DNA of 26,185 bases from JBBROS01 sp964246015 (lineage in GTDB: Bacteria > Pseudomonadota > Alphaproteobacteria > Acetobacterales > Acetobacteraceae). Position 1 is the first letter of the stretch. Each line of letters starts with the position of its first letter. Under the pieces are notes generated by a model, which worked only from the letters and a program-made list of their open reading frames with translations, did not search any database and was not told the DNA's origin. Where the stretch lies: NCBI GenBank assembly GCA_964246015.1, contig CAXTPG010000061.1:1-26185 (forward strand), given 5' to 3'. Positions 19,069 through 25,957 of the stretch are shown here, one piece after another. The translations under genes and the position numbers were made by a program.

Positions 19069-19890
19069 ATGAGCACGTTCACGACCAAGGACGGGACCGA
19101 GATCTATTACGACGACTGGGGAACCGGCCAGCCCATCGTGTTCAGCCATGGCTGGCCGCTGAGCGCCGACGCGTTCGAGGACCAGATGTTCTTCCTCGCC
19201 TCACAGGGCTATCGCTGCATCGCGCATGATCGCCGCGGCCATGGCCGGTCGGGCCAGCCCTGGCAGGGCAACGATCTCGACACCTATGCCGACGACCTGG
19301 CCCAGCTCGTCGCGCATCTCGGCCTCGACAAGGCGATCCATGTCGGTCACTCGACGGGCGGCGGCGAGGTGACGCGCTACATCGGCCGGCACGGCACGGC
19401 GCACGTGGCGAAGGCCGTGCTGATCGGGGCGATCCCGCCGCTGATGCTGAAAACGGCGGCCAACCCCGGCGGCCTGCCGATCGCGGTGTTCGACGGGCTG
19501 CGGGCGTCCGTCCAGGCCGACCGGTCGCAGTTCTTCATGGACCTCAGCATGCCGTTCTACGGCTACAACCGGCCGGGCGCCGAAGCGTCGGAGGGCGTGC
19601 GCCGCGCTTTCTGGCGGCAGGGCATGATGGCCGGGTTCCCGGCGGCCTACTTCTGCATCAAGGCGTTCTCGGAAACCGATCTCACGGAAGACCTGAAGCG
19701 CTTCGACGTGCCGACGCTGATCCTGCATGGCGACGCGGACCAGATCGTGCCGATCGGGGCCTCGGCACACCTGTCCGCGAAGCTGGTCCGGGGCGCCAAG
19801 CTCGTCGTCTACGAGGGCGCGCCGCACGGCATGTGCACGACCCTGAAGGACCGTGTGAACGCGGAACTGCTGGGGTTCATCAAGGGCTGA
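19069..19890 (+). CDS. Alpha/beta hydrolase, cofactor-free haloperoxidase/perhydrolase type
   Basis: A 273-residue alpha/beta hydrolase close to non-heme chloroperoxidases and arylesterases. These hydrolyse small esters and form peracids from carboxylic acids and hydrogen peroxide. The nucleophile elbow GHSTGGG places Ser95. The acid Asp is near 225 in HGDADQIVP, and the catalytic His is about 253 in GAPHGM. VFSHGWPLSADAFEDQM and HDRRGHGRSGQPW are group signatures. AGGAG is seven bases before the ATG. No signal peptide is seen. It sits between dps and an exported metallo-hydrolase, 20 bases from the latter. The natural substrate is unknown. Confidence 0.9.
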   Translation: MSTFTTKDGTEIYYDDWGTGQPIVFSHGWPLSADAFEDQMFFLASQGYRCIAHDRRGHGRSGQPWQGNDLDTYADDLAQLVAHLGLDKAIHVGHSTGGGEVTRYIGRHGTAHVAKAVLIGAIPPLMLKTAANPGGLPIAVFDGLRASVQADRSQFFMDLSMPFYGYNRPGAEASEGVRRAFWRQGMMAGFPAAYFCIKAFSETDLTEDLKRFDVPTLILHGDADQIVPIGASAHLSAKLVRGAKLVVYEGAPHGMCTTLKDRVNAELLGFIKG

Positions 19891-19910
19891 GCGCCCGAAC
19901 GAGGAAGGTC

Positions 19911-20882
19911 ATGGACATGGACACCATCAAGTCGCCCTCCCGGCGGCGCTTCTGCCTATGTTGTGTCGCCGCGTCCACGCTCTCGGCGGTGGGCTCGTCC
20001 GTCGGCGCCCGCGAGGCGCGGGCGGAGGCGATGGGCATCGTGCAACGCATCAAGTCCGAGGCGGCGAAGACCCCGATCACGGTCCACCGGCTGCGCGGCG
20101 GCGTCGCGGTCCTTGAAGGCTCGGGCGGGAACGTCGCCGTGCTGACCGGGACCGACGGCAAGGTGCTGATCGATGCCGGGATCGGCGTGTCGCGGCCGCA
20201 GATGCTCACGGCGCTCGGCAGCCTCGGCGATCAGCCGATCACGCACCTCATCAACACGCACTGGCATTTCGACCATTCCGACGGCAACGCCTGGGTCCAC
20301 GACGCCGGCGCCGAGATCATGGCGCACGAGAACACGCGCAAGCATCTGCTGACGACCCAGCGCGTGGAAGATTGGCACTACGACTTCCTGGCGCCGCCCC
20401 CGGGGGCGCTTCCCGTCCAGGTGTTCGCCGGCGAGCAGGCCGTCCGGCTGAACGGCGCTACCCTGGCCCTCAAGCACTACGGCCCCGCGCACACCGACAG
20501 CGACATCTCCGTCCGGTTCACCGATGCGGACATCCTGCACACCGGCGACACATTCTGGAATCGGATCTACCCGTTCATCGACTACTCGACGGGCGGCCAC
20601 ATCGACGGGATGATCGCGGCCGCGGAGGCGAACCTCGCCGCGGTCACGGAGCGCACCATCGTCATTCCTGGCCACGGGACCCCGGTCAGCAACCGCGCCG
20701 GGCTGCAGGCATACCGGGACATGCTGGTGGGCATCCGGGCGAATGTGGCCGGCCTCAAGACGCGTGGGCATTCGCTCGAAGCGATCACCGCAGCCAAGCC
20801 CACGGCCGAGTTCGATGCGATCTGGGGCCAGTTCGTGATCAGCCCGGCCCTTTTCACGAAGCTTGTCCACGAAGGGCTCTGA
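19911..20882 (+). CDS. Exported metallo-beta-lactamase-fold hydrolase (Tat-like signal)
   Basis: A 323-residue MBL-fold enzyme. The N-terminus SPSRRRFCLCCVAA has a twin-arginine-like motif followed by a hydrophobic stretch and AEA, so periplasmic export is likely. The zinc motif HWHFDH is at 117-122, followed by GPAHTDSD, the Asp in DILHTGD and the final His in IPGHGTP. Conservation of all ligands suggests an active binuclear hydrolase. Substrate class (lactamase, sulfatase, quinoprotein-linked or other) cannot be assigned. GAGGAAGG lies just before the ATG at 19911; an earlier ATG at 19833 would overlap the hydrolase gene. It is likely the last gene of the dps-hydrolase-MBL unit, converging on the DUF302 gene. 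Confidence 0.88.
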   Translation: MDMDTIKSPSRRRFCLCCVAASTLSAVGSSVGAREARAEAMGIVQRIKSEAAKTPITVHRLRGGVAVLEGSGGNVAVLTGTDGKVLIDAGIGVSRPQMLTALGSLGDQPITHLINTHWHFDHSDGNAWVHDAGAEIMAHENTRKHLLTTQRVEDWHYDFLAPPPGALPVQVFAGEQAVRLNGATLALKHYGPAHTDSDISVRFTDADILHTGDTFWNRIYPFIDYSTGGHIDGMIAAAEANLAAVTERTIVIPGHGTPVSNRAGLQAYRDMLVGIRANVAGLKTRGHSLEAITAAKPTAEFDAIWGQFVISPALFTKLVHEGL

Positions 20883-20894
20883 CGCCCTTTCAGG

Positions 20895-21314
20895 TCATCC
20901 CGTGGTCGCCGCGGCGACCACGGCCTCCAGCGTCCGCCGCATCGCCGCGACGACGGGCTCATGGCCCATCAGCGCGCCGTGCCGGCTCGCGATCGTGGCC
21001 GGATCGTTGACCGCGATCCAGACCGCACCATCCGCCTCTGTCCACACCAGCGCCTTGAGCGGCAGGTCGATGCCGATCGTCGGCGCTGCATGCATCAGCG
21101 GCGTGCCGGCCTTCGCGCTCCCGAACAGGAGCAGCAGCATCGGCCGCAGGGCGAGACCCGCCGCGGCCGCCCCGGCCGCGTGATCGACTTCAGCCAGCAC
21201 CGTCATGCCGTGCCCGGCGATCGCGTCCCTGAGCCGGGTCGTCGTCCCGGCCATGCCGTGGGCGCTGCGGGTGCGGACAAATCCGTCGGGCGCCTGGCCG
21301 GGCCCGTCAGCCAT
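20895..21314 (-). CDS. DUF302 domain protein
   Basis: A 139-residue protein matching DUF302: VLAEVDHAAGAAAAGLALRP, LLLFGSAKAGTPLMHAAP, IGIDLPLKALVW, then NDPATIASRHG. The family is of unknown function; some members are periplasmic or linked to heavy-metal and sulfur genes. No signal peptide is obvious. The ATG at 21314 overlaps the last eight bases of the nitrile hydratase beta-N-like gene, so it is the fourth gene of that operon. Its coupling to the enzyme genes suggests a role in maturation or in the pathway, which is inference. Confidence 0.85.
   Translation of the reverse strand: MADGPGQAPDGFVRTRSAHGMAGTTTRLRDAIAGHGMTVLAEVDHAAGAAAAGLALRPMLLLLFGSAKAGTPLMHAAPTIGIDLPLKALVWTEADGAVWIAVNDPATIASRHGALMGHEPVVAAMRRTLEAVVAAATTG
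20900..20923. terminator. Perfect 24-base palindrome at convergent gene ends
   Basis: The two 12-base halves, CCGTGGTCGCCG and CGGCGACCACGG, are exact reverse complements. The palindrome lies inside the last codons of the DUF302 gene and 18 bases after the opposing MBL stop. In RNA it would form a very stable hairpin from either strand, so it may act as a bidirectional terminator without a T-run. Chance in GC-rich coding DNA is possible. Confidence 0.4.
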
Positions 21315-21675
21315 GCTGGTGGCCCGCGCAGGGGTCATCCTCGACCTGATCCCGACGCCACCGGGCCTCCACCTCGGCCATCTTGTCCGCCAGCTCCCCG
21401 GGCGTGAGGATCCCTTTCTGAAACAGGATGTTGGCAAAGGTGACGATCCAGCGCTCGTAATAGGACAAGGCGCCGATCATCTCGGCGCCGAGCGCTTCGA
21501 CCCCGCGCCGCTTCTCCTCGGTATTGATGATCTTGTTGAAGTCGAGCACGTCGGCCAGCGCGTGGCAGCGCTTCTCCCACGCCAGCAGCTCGTGATCCGC
21601 GCGGTCGATCGGCCCCGCCGCGAGTCCGCCGATGTCGTTCGGCAGGCGCAGGACCAGGGTCTCGGAATGGTTCAT
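21307..21675 (-). CDS. Nitrile hydratase/thiocyanate hydrolase beta-N-type subunit
   Basis: A 122-residue protein matching only the N-terminal domain of nitrile hydratase beta subunits: LPNDIGGLAAGPIDR (compare the family DVGG), HELLAWEKRCHALADVL, and SYYERWIVTFANILFQKGIL followed by TPGELADKM. In standard enzymes this is fused to an SH3-like C-terminal domain; here that domain is the separate gene at 22304-22657. This is the arrangement of thiocyanate hydrolase and toyocamycin nitrile hydratase, where three chains form the complex. The C-terminus CAGHQHG might bind metal. The ATG at 21675 overlaps the alpha-type stop by four bases. An activator-type role (P15K-like proteins resemble this domain) is an alternative. 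Confidence 0.82.
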   Translation of the reverse strand: MNHSETLVLRLPNDIGGLAAGPIDRADHELLAWEKRCHALADVLDFNKIINTEEKRRGVEALGAEMIGALSYYERWIVTFANILFQKGILTPGELADKMAEVEARWRRDQVEDDPCAGHQHG

Positions 21676-22307
21676 GGGGCGCTCTCCTGGCCCAGCGACA
21701 CGGGGACGACGCCGATCATCGCGTCGCGCGTCACCAGTGCCGCCAGTTGGTCGGTCGAAAACGTGCCGGTGCCCGCGGGCCGGACCGGGAGCACCAGGTA
21801 GCGGACCATCGAGGTGGAATCGCTGACGCGCACCTCGACCTCGTCGGGAATCACGGTCCCGAACTCCGCCAGCACGGCCCTCGGCTCGCGGATCGCCCGG
21901 GCGCGGTAGGGCTTCTGCTTGTACCAGTCCGGGGGCAGGCCCAGGACGGGCCGCGGATAGCACGAGCACAACGTGCAGACGACCAGGTTGTGCACGGTTT
22001 CCGTGTTCTCCAGGACGATCAGCAGGGTGTCGTCGTAGAAGCTGATGCCAAGCTCCTCGCAGGCTGCCCTGCCGTTCTCGAGGAGGCGCGTGCGGAACGC
22101 GGGGTCCGTCCAGGCCCGCGCGACCACCCAGGCGCCCAGCGCCGGCGTGCGGGAGTCCAGCACCTCGATCTGGCGGCGGATCTCGTGGGCGCTGATCAGC
22201 CCGCGGTCCACCAGCAGTTCGCGCACCGCTGTTTCCATCACCTCGTAGTAGCCCGGCGGCGCCTCCTCGATGGGGGCATGCGGGTGCTCGTGCGCGTGGT
22301 CCGTCAT
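21672..22307 (-). CDS. nthA: Cobalt-type nitrile hydratase alpha / thiocyanate hydrolase gamma-like subunit
   Basis: A 211-residue catalytic subunit. Nitrile hydratases turn nitriles into amides; thiocyanate hydrolases turn thiocyanate into carbonyl sulfide and ammonia. The metal site CTLCSCYPRP is at residues 111-120, with C111, C114, S115 and C116; the T in C-T-L-C-S-C marks the cobalt type (iron types have S). LGLPPDWYK and RAIREPRAVLAEFGT follow, as in the family. The Trp common after CSCYP in nitrile hydratases is Arg here. The N-terminus is His-rich (MTDHAHEHPHAP). It overlaps by four bases (ATGA) both the SH3-like gene upstream and the beta-N-like gene downstream. The substrate cannot be fixed from sequence. 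Confidence 0.9.
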   Translation of the reverse strand: MTDHAHEHPHAPIEEAPPGYYEVMETAVRELLVDRGLISAHEIRRQIEVLDSRTPALGAWVVARAWTDPAFRTRLLENGRAACEELGISFYDDTLLIVLENTETVHNLVVCTLCSCYPRPVLGLPPDWYKQKPYRARAIREPRAVLAEFGTVIPDEVEVRVSDSTSMVRYLVLPVRPAGTGTFSTDQLAALVTRDAMIGVVPVSLGQESAP

Positions 22308-22657
22308 GGGTCCACTCCCTTCAACCAGGTTTCGAAGACTTCGATGAGCAACCGGTCGTGGGCCGGGCCGGCATAGCCGGGCCAGACCTCGCCCATGGCG
22401 AAGCTCACGCGGTAGTAATGTCGCTTGCGGCCTGCGTTGCGGCCGTAGCCCTCTTCCTCGTTGTCCAGCTCGCGGGGCTCCACGATCCGCTCCAGCACGC
22501 CCGTGTGGCCGCGCAGGTATCGGGGCACGCGGTAGTGGCCGATGGGCGCGCGCCGCAGCACCTGCACCCGGTCGCCCGCGCGGAACATCGGCGCCTCGTC
22601 GGTCGCCAGGACCACGACGGGCGCCAGCCCGGTTTGACGAACACGCTGGTCCCGCAT
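22304..22657 (-). CDS. Nitrile hydratase beta-C (SH3-like) / thiocyanate hydrolase alpha-type subunit
   Basis: A 117-residue protein equal to the SH3-like C-terminal domain of nitrile hydratase beta: FRAGDRVQVLRRAPIGHYRV, PRYLRGHTGVLERI, HYYRVSFAMGEVWPGY, then LLIEVFETWLKG. The G-H-x-R-x-PRY-x-RG-x-x-G core is the family signature. It stands alone as the first gene of the operon. The ATG at 22657 has GGAGG seven bases upstream, the strongest ribosome-binding site of the four genes. The later genes rely on 4- to 8-base overlaps. Standing apart from the beta-N gene, it supports a three-subunit enzyme. Confidence 0.87.
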   Translation of the reverse strand: MRDQRVRQTGLAPVVVLATDEAPMFRAGDRVQVLRRAPIGHYRVPRYLRGHTGVLERIVEPRELDNEEEGYGRNAGRKRHYYRVSFAMGEVWPGYAGPAHDRLLIEVFETWLKGVDP

Positions 22658-22758
22658 GATGCAGCCTCCGGCACTCCTGCGAGAACGATACCGAGCCTGG
22701 CTTGCCGGCGCTTTCCGGTTCGCACGGCAGCACGACCCCGGCCCACGTCCGGACCCAT

Positions 22759-22772
22759 CACGACGCGTCGTG
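22759..22772. promoter_or_regulatory. Perfect palindrome in divergent promoter gap, possible operator
   Basis: A 14-base perfect palindrome, CACGACGCGTCGTG, lies about 100 bases before the nitrile hydratase-like operon and 124 bases before the divergent small secreted gene. Its position in a 238-base non-coding gap fits a dimeric regulator site. No regulator gene is adjacent, and the motif is not one I can assign. Confidence 0.35.
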
Positions 22773-22895
22773 CCAAGCCGCAACAACGCCACCACCGCGA
22801 AAGACCCGGGCAGCCATGGATGGGTAGGGATGCGCCTCGGCCCCGACTAACGCGCGCCGACGCACGAACGCCACCCTCACCAACGGAGACCAGTC

Positions 22896-23189
22896 ATGAT
22901 CCGCCTCCTGCTCGCAACACTGTTGCTGTCCGCACCGCCGGCCCTGGCCGATAGCTGCAGCACGCAGACCCCGCCGTCGCCCGCATCGAACATGGCGCCG
23001 GGGTCGCCGTGCAACTCCTTGCCGCCCGGCGAGGCAACCGCGCGCTACCCGACCTTCGGCGGCAGCATCAGCGTGACGCGATTCGGCCCTCCGGTCAGCG
23101 CCGAGCCGCTCGCGCCCAAGGCCGGCGGCCCCCATGCGCCGGCGCTCGCTACGCCGGGCAACCAGCCGGTGCTGCTCGGCTCGGAGTGA
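22896..23189 (+). CDS. Small secreted protein of unknown function
   Basis: A 97-residue predicted exported protein. The N-terminal MIRLLLATLLLSAPPALA is a clear Sec signal peptide with likely cleavage before DSCSTQ. The mature part is Pro/Gly-rich and low in charged residues, with two Cys (about residues 21 and 39) that could form a disulfide. No family is recognised. GGAG lies seven bases before the ATG. It is divergent from the nitrile hydratase-like operon and convergent with the thioredoxin-like gene. Confidence 0.7.
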   Translation: MIRLLLATLLLSAPPALADSCSTQTPPSPASNMAPGSPCNSLPPGEATARYPTFGGSISVTRFGPPVSAEPLAPKAGGPHAPALATPGNQPVLLGSE

Positions 23190-23197
23190 CGGCGCCG

Positions 23198-23224
23198 TGC
23201 CCGGACCCATGCCGGGTCCGGGCA
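23198..23224. terminator. Strong hairpin between convergent genes, bidirectional terminator candidate
   Basis: TGCCCGGACCC (23198-23208) and GGGTCCGGGCA (23214-23224) form a perfect 11-bp stem with the five-base loop ATGCC. It fills the 50-base gap between the stops at 23189 and 23240. There is no T-run, so its action would rest on the stem. The CCCGGACCCATGCCGGGTCC pattern is also common as a dispersed repeat. Confidence 0.55.
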
Positions 23225-23239
23225 ACCCCGCAGGCGTGC

Positions 23240-24205
23240 TCAGCCGAACGTGGCGCTGAAGATCGAGACGCCGGGGCCGCCGAACGCCAGGTCGAGCCGG
23301 TGTTCGCCGAAGCGCTCGCCGTCGAACACCGTGTAGAGCGTGGGCCGGCCGATCTCCACGGGGGGCAAGGCCACGCCATCGACCGTGCCCGTGACCGTCA
23401 CGGGGGATGGGGCCGATGCGACCAGGTGGACCTTCGATGCCGAGACGTGCATGCGCAGGCCGCCCGTGCCGGATTTCAACACCAACGGCTCCATTTCGCG
23501 CAGCCAGGTGCCGTCCAGCGCGTAGCGGTTCAGTGCCGGGCTTGGGGCGGTGGCGAAGGCGTAGGCGACCTCGCCTTGCCTGGGGGATTGCGCCCGCTCC
23601 TGCGGGGTCGGGTGCAACGCGCCGAAATAGAACTCGGGGCTGCCGATGCGCGACAGGTCCGGGTCGTCGCCGCGGTGCCGGTCCGCCCGCCCGCCGGCGA
23701 GCCCGAGCAGCCCGCGGATCACCCCTTCCATTTCCCCCGCATAGCCCTCGCCCTCGCGCTTCAGCACGACGGCGCCGGACCGGTCGAGCACATAGAACCC
23801 GGGCCAGGCGCGGTTGCCCCATGCCTTCCAGGTCTGAAAGCCGTTATCCTGGGCGACGGGGTAGCGGATCCCCAACGCGCGGATGTCTGCCTCCAGGTCG
23901 CGGCGCGCGTGCTCGAACCGGAACTCGGGCGTGTGGATGCCGACCACCTGGAGTCCCTGCGGCCCGTATTCGGACTGCCAGCGGTTGAGGTAGGGGATCG
24001 TCCGCCGGCAGTTGATGCAGGACCAGGTCCAGAAATCCACCAGCACCACCTTGCCCCGCAGCCCGGCGATGGACAGGGGCATGTCGCTGTTCAGCCAGCC
24101 ATCGAGGCCGGCGAACTCGGGCGCGGACACCGCCTGCGCGGCACGACCGCCGCCGATCAATCCAGCGCCCAGCCCGGCGGCGAGAAGGCAACGTCGTTGC
24201 AGCAT
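23240..24205 (-). CDS. Exported thioredoxin-like protein with DipZ-type C-terminal domain
   Basis: A 321-residue predicted periplasmic redox protein. A signal peptide (QRRCLLAAGLGAGLIGGG, cleavage near AAQA) is followed by a TlpA/redoxin domain: VVLVDFWTWSCINCRRT with C63 and C66, VVGIHTPEFRFE, and YPVAQDNGFQTWKAWGNRAW. The C-terminal half (SPEFYFGAL to FGGPGVSIFSATFG) looks like the beta-rich domain at the end of DipZ-type proteins. It probably reduces or exchanges disulfides in exported proteins. I favour the ATG at 24205, seven bases after GGAG; an ATG at 24217 is also possible. It follows the cytochrome P460 gene closely, so the pair may share an operon and a redox role. Confidence 0.85.
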   Translation of the reverse strand: MLQRRCLLAAGLGAGLIGGGRAAQAVSAPEFAGLDGWLNSDMPLSIAGLRGKVVLVDFWTWSCINCRRTIPYLNRWQSEYGPQGLQVVGIHTPEFRFEHARRDLEADIRALGIRYPVAQDNGFQTWKAWGNRAWPGFYVLDRSGAVVLKREGEGYAGEMEGVIRGLLGLAGGRADRHRGDDPDLSRIGSPEFYFGALHPTPQERAQSPRQGEVAYAFATAPSPALNRYALDGTWLREMEPLVLKSGTGGLRMHVSASKVHLVASAPSPVTVTGTVDGVALPPVEIGRPTLYTVFDGERFGEHRLDLAFGGPGVSIFSATFG

Positions 24206-24227
24206 GGTCGTCTCCATCGTGGATGTC

Positions 24228-24752
24228 TCACGGCGCGAATCGGGTGAAGACCAGGTCGTGGCCCCTCACGTTGCCCAGGTGGCAACCGTAGCATGTGCGG
24301 TGCTGCGCCTCATCGACCGGCTTGCCGTCCAGGAAGCGGCCGAACCCCCAGCCGCCGGTGTCGGCATAGCGAACGGAGTCCTTGACCATCACCTGGACCG
24401 TGGTGGCGGCACCGGGCACGAAGGCGGCGGGAGACTCGGTGGATTGCGTGTGCTTCCAGGCCAGCTTCACCAGCACGGACCCGTCCGGGAACGGCAGCGT
24501 GCCGGCCTTGTAGGCGTCGATCGCGCGTGCGTTGCCCAGGATGCCGCGCAACTCGTTCAGCGGCTCCGTCTCGTGCGCCACGGCGACCATCTGCCACGCG
24601 CGGTATCCCTGCGGGATCGTGACGCCGAACACCGGGGACGCATCGTCGCTTGCGGCCATCCCTGCGGTGATCAGCGCCAGGGCGGCGAACCCCCCTATCA
24701 GCCAGGGTGCCGCCGGCCGGAAGCTTGGTCGTGGATCGTCGCTGATGGCCAT
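24228..24752 (-). CDS. Cytochrome P460-family c-type heme protein, membrane-anchored
   Basis: A 174-residue protein with one N-terminal membrane span or uncleaved signal (WLIGGFAALALITAGMA, about 17-33), a P460-like domain (IPQGYRAWQMVAVAHETEP, KLAWKHTQS, VQVMVKDSVRYADTGGWGFG) and a terminal heme c motif CYGCH at 154-158. Family members bind a heme with an unusual Lys cross-link and oxidise hydroxylamine or detoxify nitrogen oxides; many are of unknown role. GGGAG lies seven bases before the ATG at 24752. It is the first gene of a pair with the thioredoxin-like gene, which might assist its maturation; that is inference. Confidence 0.85.
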   Translation of the reverse strand: MAISDDPRPSFRPAAPWLIGGFAALALITAGMAASDDASPVFGVTIPQGYRAWQMVAVAHETEPLNELRGILGNARAIDAYKAGTLPFPDGSVLVKLAWKHTQSTESPAAFVPGAATTVQVMVKDSVRYADTGGWGFGRFLDGKPVDEAQHRTCYGCHLGNVRGHDLVFTRFAP

Positions 24753-24847
24753 GAGATGCTCCCGCTCGCTATCCGGCGGGAGGCATCGCCCGAACCCGGG
24801 CCGGGTGTCTTGCGGGAACGGGCGAGTGGTATCCCGGCCGCACGAAC

Positions 24848-25957
24848 CTACAACCGCAGCTCCGAGACCGCGCAGAAGACCGAGGCATTCCGCAGGTGCA
24901 GCGCGACCGCTGCCGGGCGGCCCAGGGCCGGGTCGTGGTCGCGGTGGGTCCGCGCGACGATCTCGGTCCCGGCGAACGCCAGGCGCACCAACGTGTCCGC
25001 CCCGGTGGGCTGCACCAGCACGGGGGTCGCCTCGGCGACGAACGCGCCCGGGCCGGGCGGCGCTGGGACCAGCCCGACATCCTCCGCCCGCAGCCCCAGC
25101 AGCACCGCCCGCCCCTCGGCCGGCGGCTCCCGCCAGGCATAGGCGTCGAGCGGGACCAGCAATCCCCCGGGCCCGTCGATCTCCACGGCCACGGCGCCAG
25201 CCCGGCGCACGACCCGGCCCCGCACGACGTTCATCCCCGGCGAGCCCACGAAGCCCGCGACGAACAGGCTCTCGGGCCGGTCGTAGATCGCGCGCGGCGC
25301 GCCCACCTGCAGGATGCGGCCGGCCTGCATGACGCCGATCCGGGTCGCCATCGTCATCGCCTCCACCTGGTCATGCGTGACGAAAAGCGTGGTCGTGCCG
25401 AGTTGCTGGTGCAGGCGCTTGATCTCGGTCCGCATCTCGCTGCGCAACTCGGCATCGAGGTTGGACAGGGGCTCGTCGAACAGGAACAGGGCCGGGTTGC
25501 GCACGAGCGCGCGGCCGATGGCGACGCGCTGCCGCTGTCCGCCCGAGAGCTGGGCCGGCTTGCGGTCCAGGAACGGCTCCAGCCGCAGGGTCCGGGCCAC
25601 GGATGCGAGCGTGGCCGCCGCTTCGGCCCAGGGGACGCCGCGCATCCGCATCCCGAAGCCGAGGTTCTGTTCCACGGTCATGGTCGGATAAAGCGCGTAG
25701 GACTGGAACACCATCGCGATGTCCCGGTCGGCCGGGTCCAGCCCCGTCACGTCCTGCCCATCCAGCAGCACCTGGCCCGCCGCAATCTCCTGCAACCCGG
25801 CCACGGCGGCGAGCAGCGTCGACTTGCCGCAGCCGGACGGCCCCAGCAGCACCATGAACTCGCCGGGCGCCACATCCAGCGACACGCCGTCGAGCGCCGG
25901 GGTGCGGCCATAGGTGACCCGCATGTCCCGCAGCGCGAGCGAGGCGGCGGACCTCAC
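24848..25957 (-). CDS. Sugar-type ABC transporter ATP-binding protein (MalK/UgpC family)
   Basis: A 369-residue ATPase energising import of a carbohydrate or polyol. The Walker A motif is GPSGCGKST (39-47), the Q-loop VFQSYALYP (83-91), the signature LSGGQRQR (137-144), Walker B LFLFDEP (157-163) and the switch His is in FVTHDQVEAMT. The C-terminal 120 residues form the TOBE/OB-type regulatory domain (LGLRAEDVGL). The start is a GTG at 25957 that overlaps the permease stop as GTGA. The substrate-binding protein and the second permease are presumably beyond the right edge, so the sugar is unknown. Confidence 0.95.
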   Translation of the reverse strand: MRSAASLALRDMRVTYGRTPALDGVSLDVAPGEFMVLLGPSGCGKSTLLAAVAGLQEIAAGQVLLDGQDVTGLDPADRDIAMVFQSYALYPTMTVEQNLGFGMRMRGVPWAEAAATLASVARTLRLEPFLDRKPAQLSGGQRQRVAIGRALVRNPALFLFDEPLSNLDAELRSEMRTEIKRLHQQLGTTTLFVTHDQVEAMTMATRIGVMQAGRILQVGAPRAIYDRPESLFVAGFVGSPGMNVVRGRVVRRAGAVAVEIDGPGGLLVPLDAYAWREPPAEGRAVLLGLRAEDVGLVPAPPGPGAFVAEATPVLVQPTGADTLVRLAFAGTEIVARTHRDHDPALGRPAAVALHLRNASVFCAVSELRL

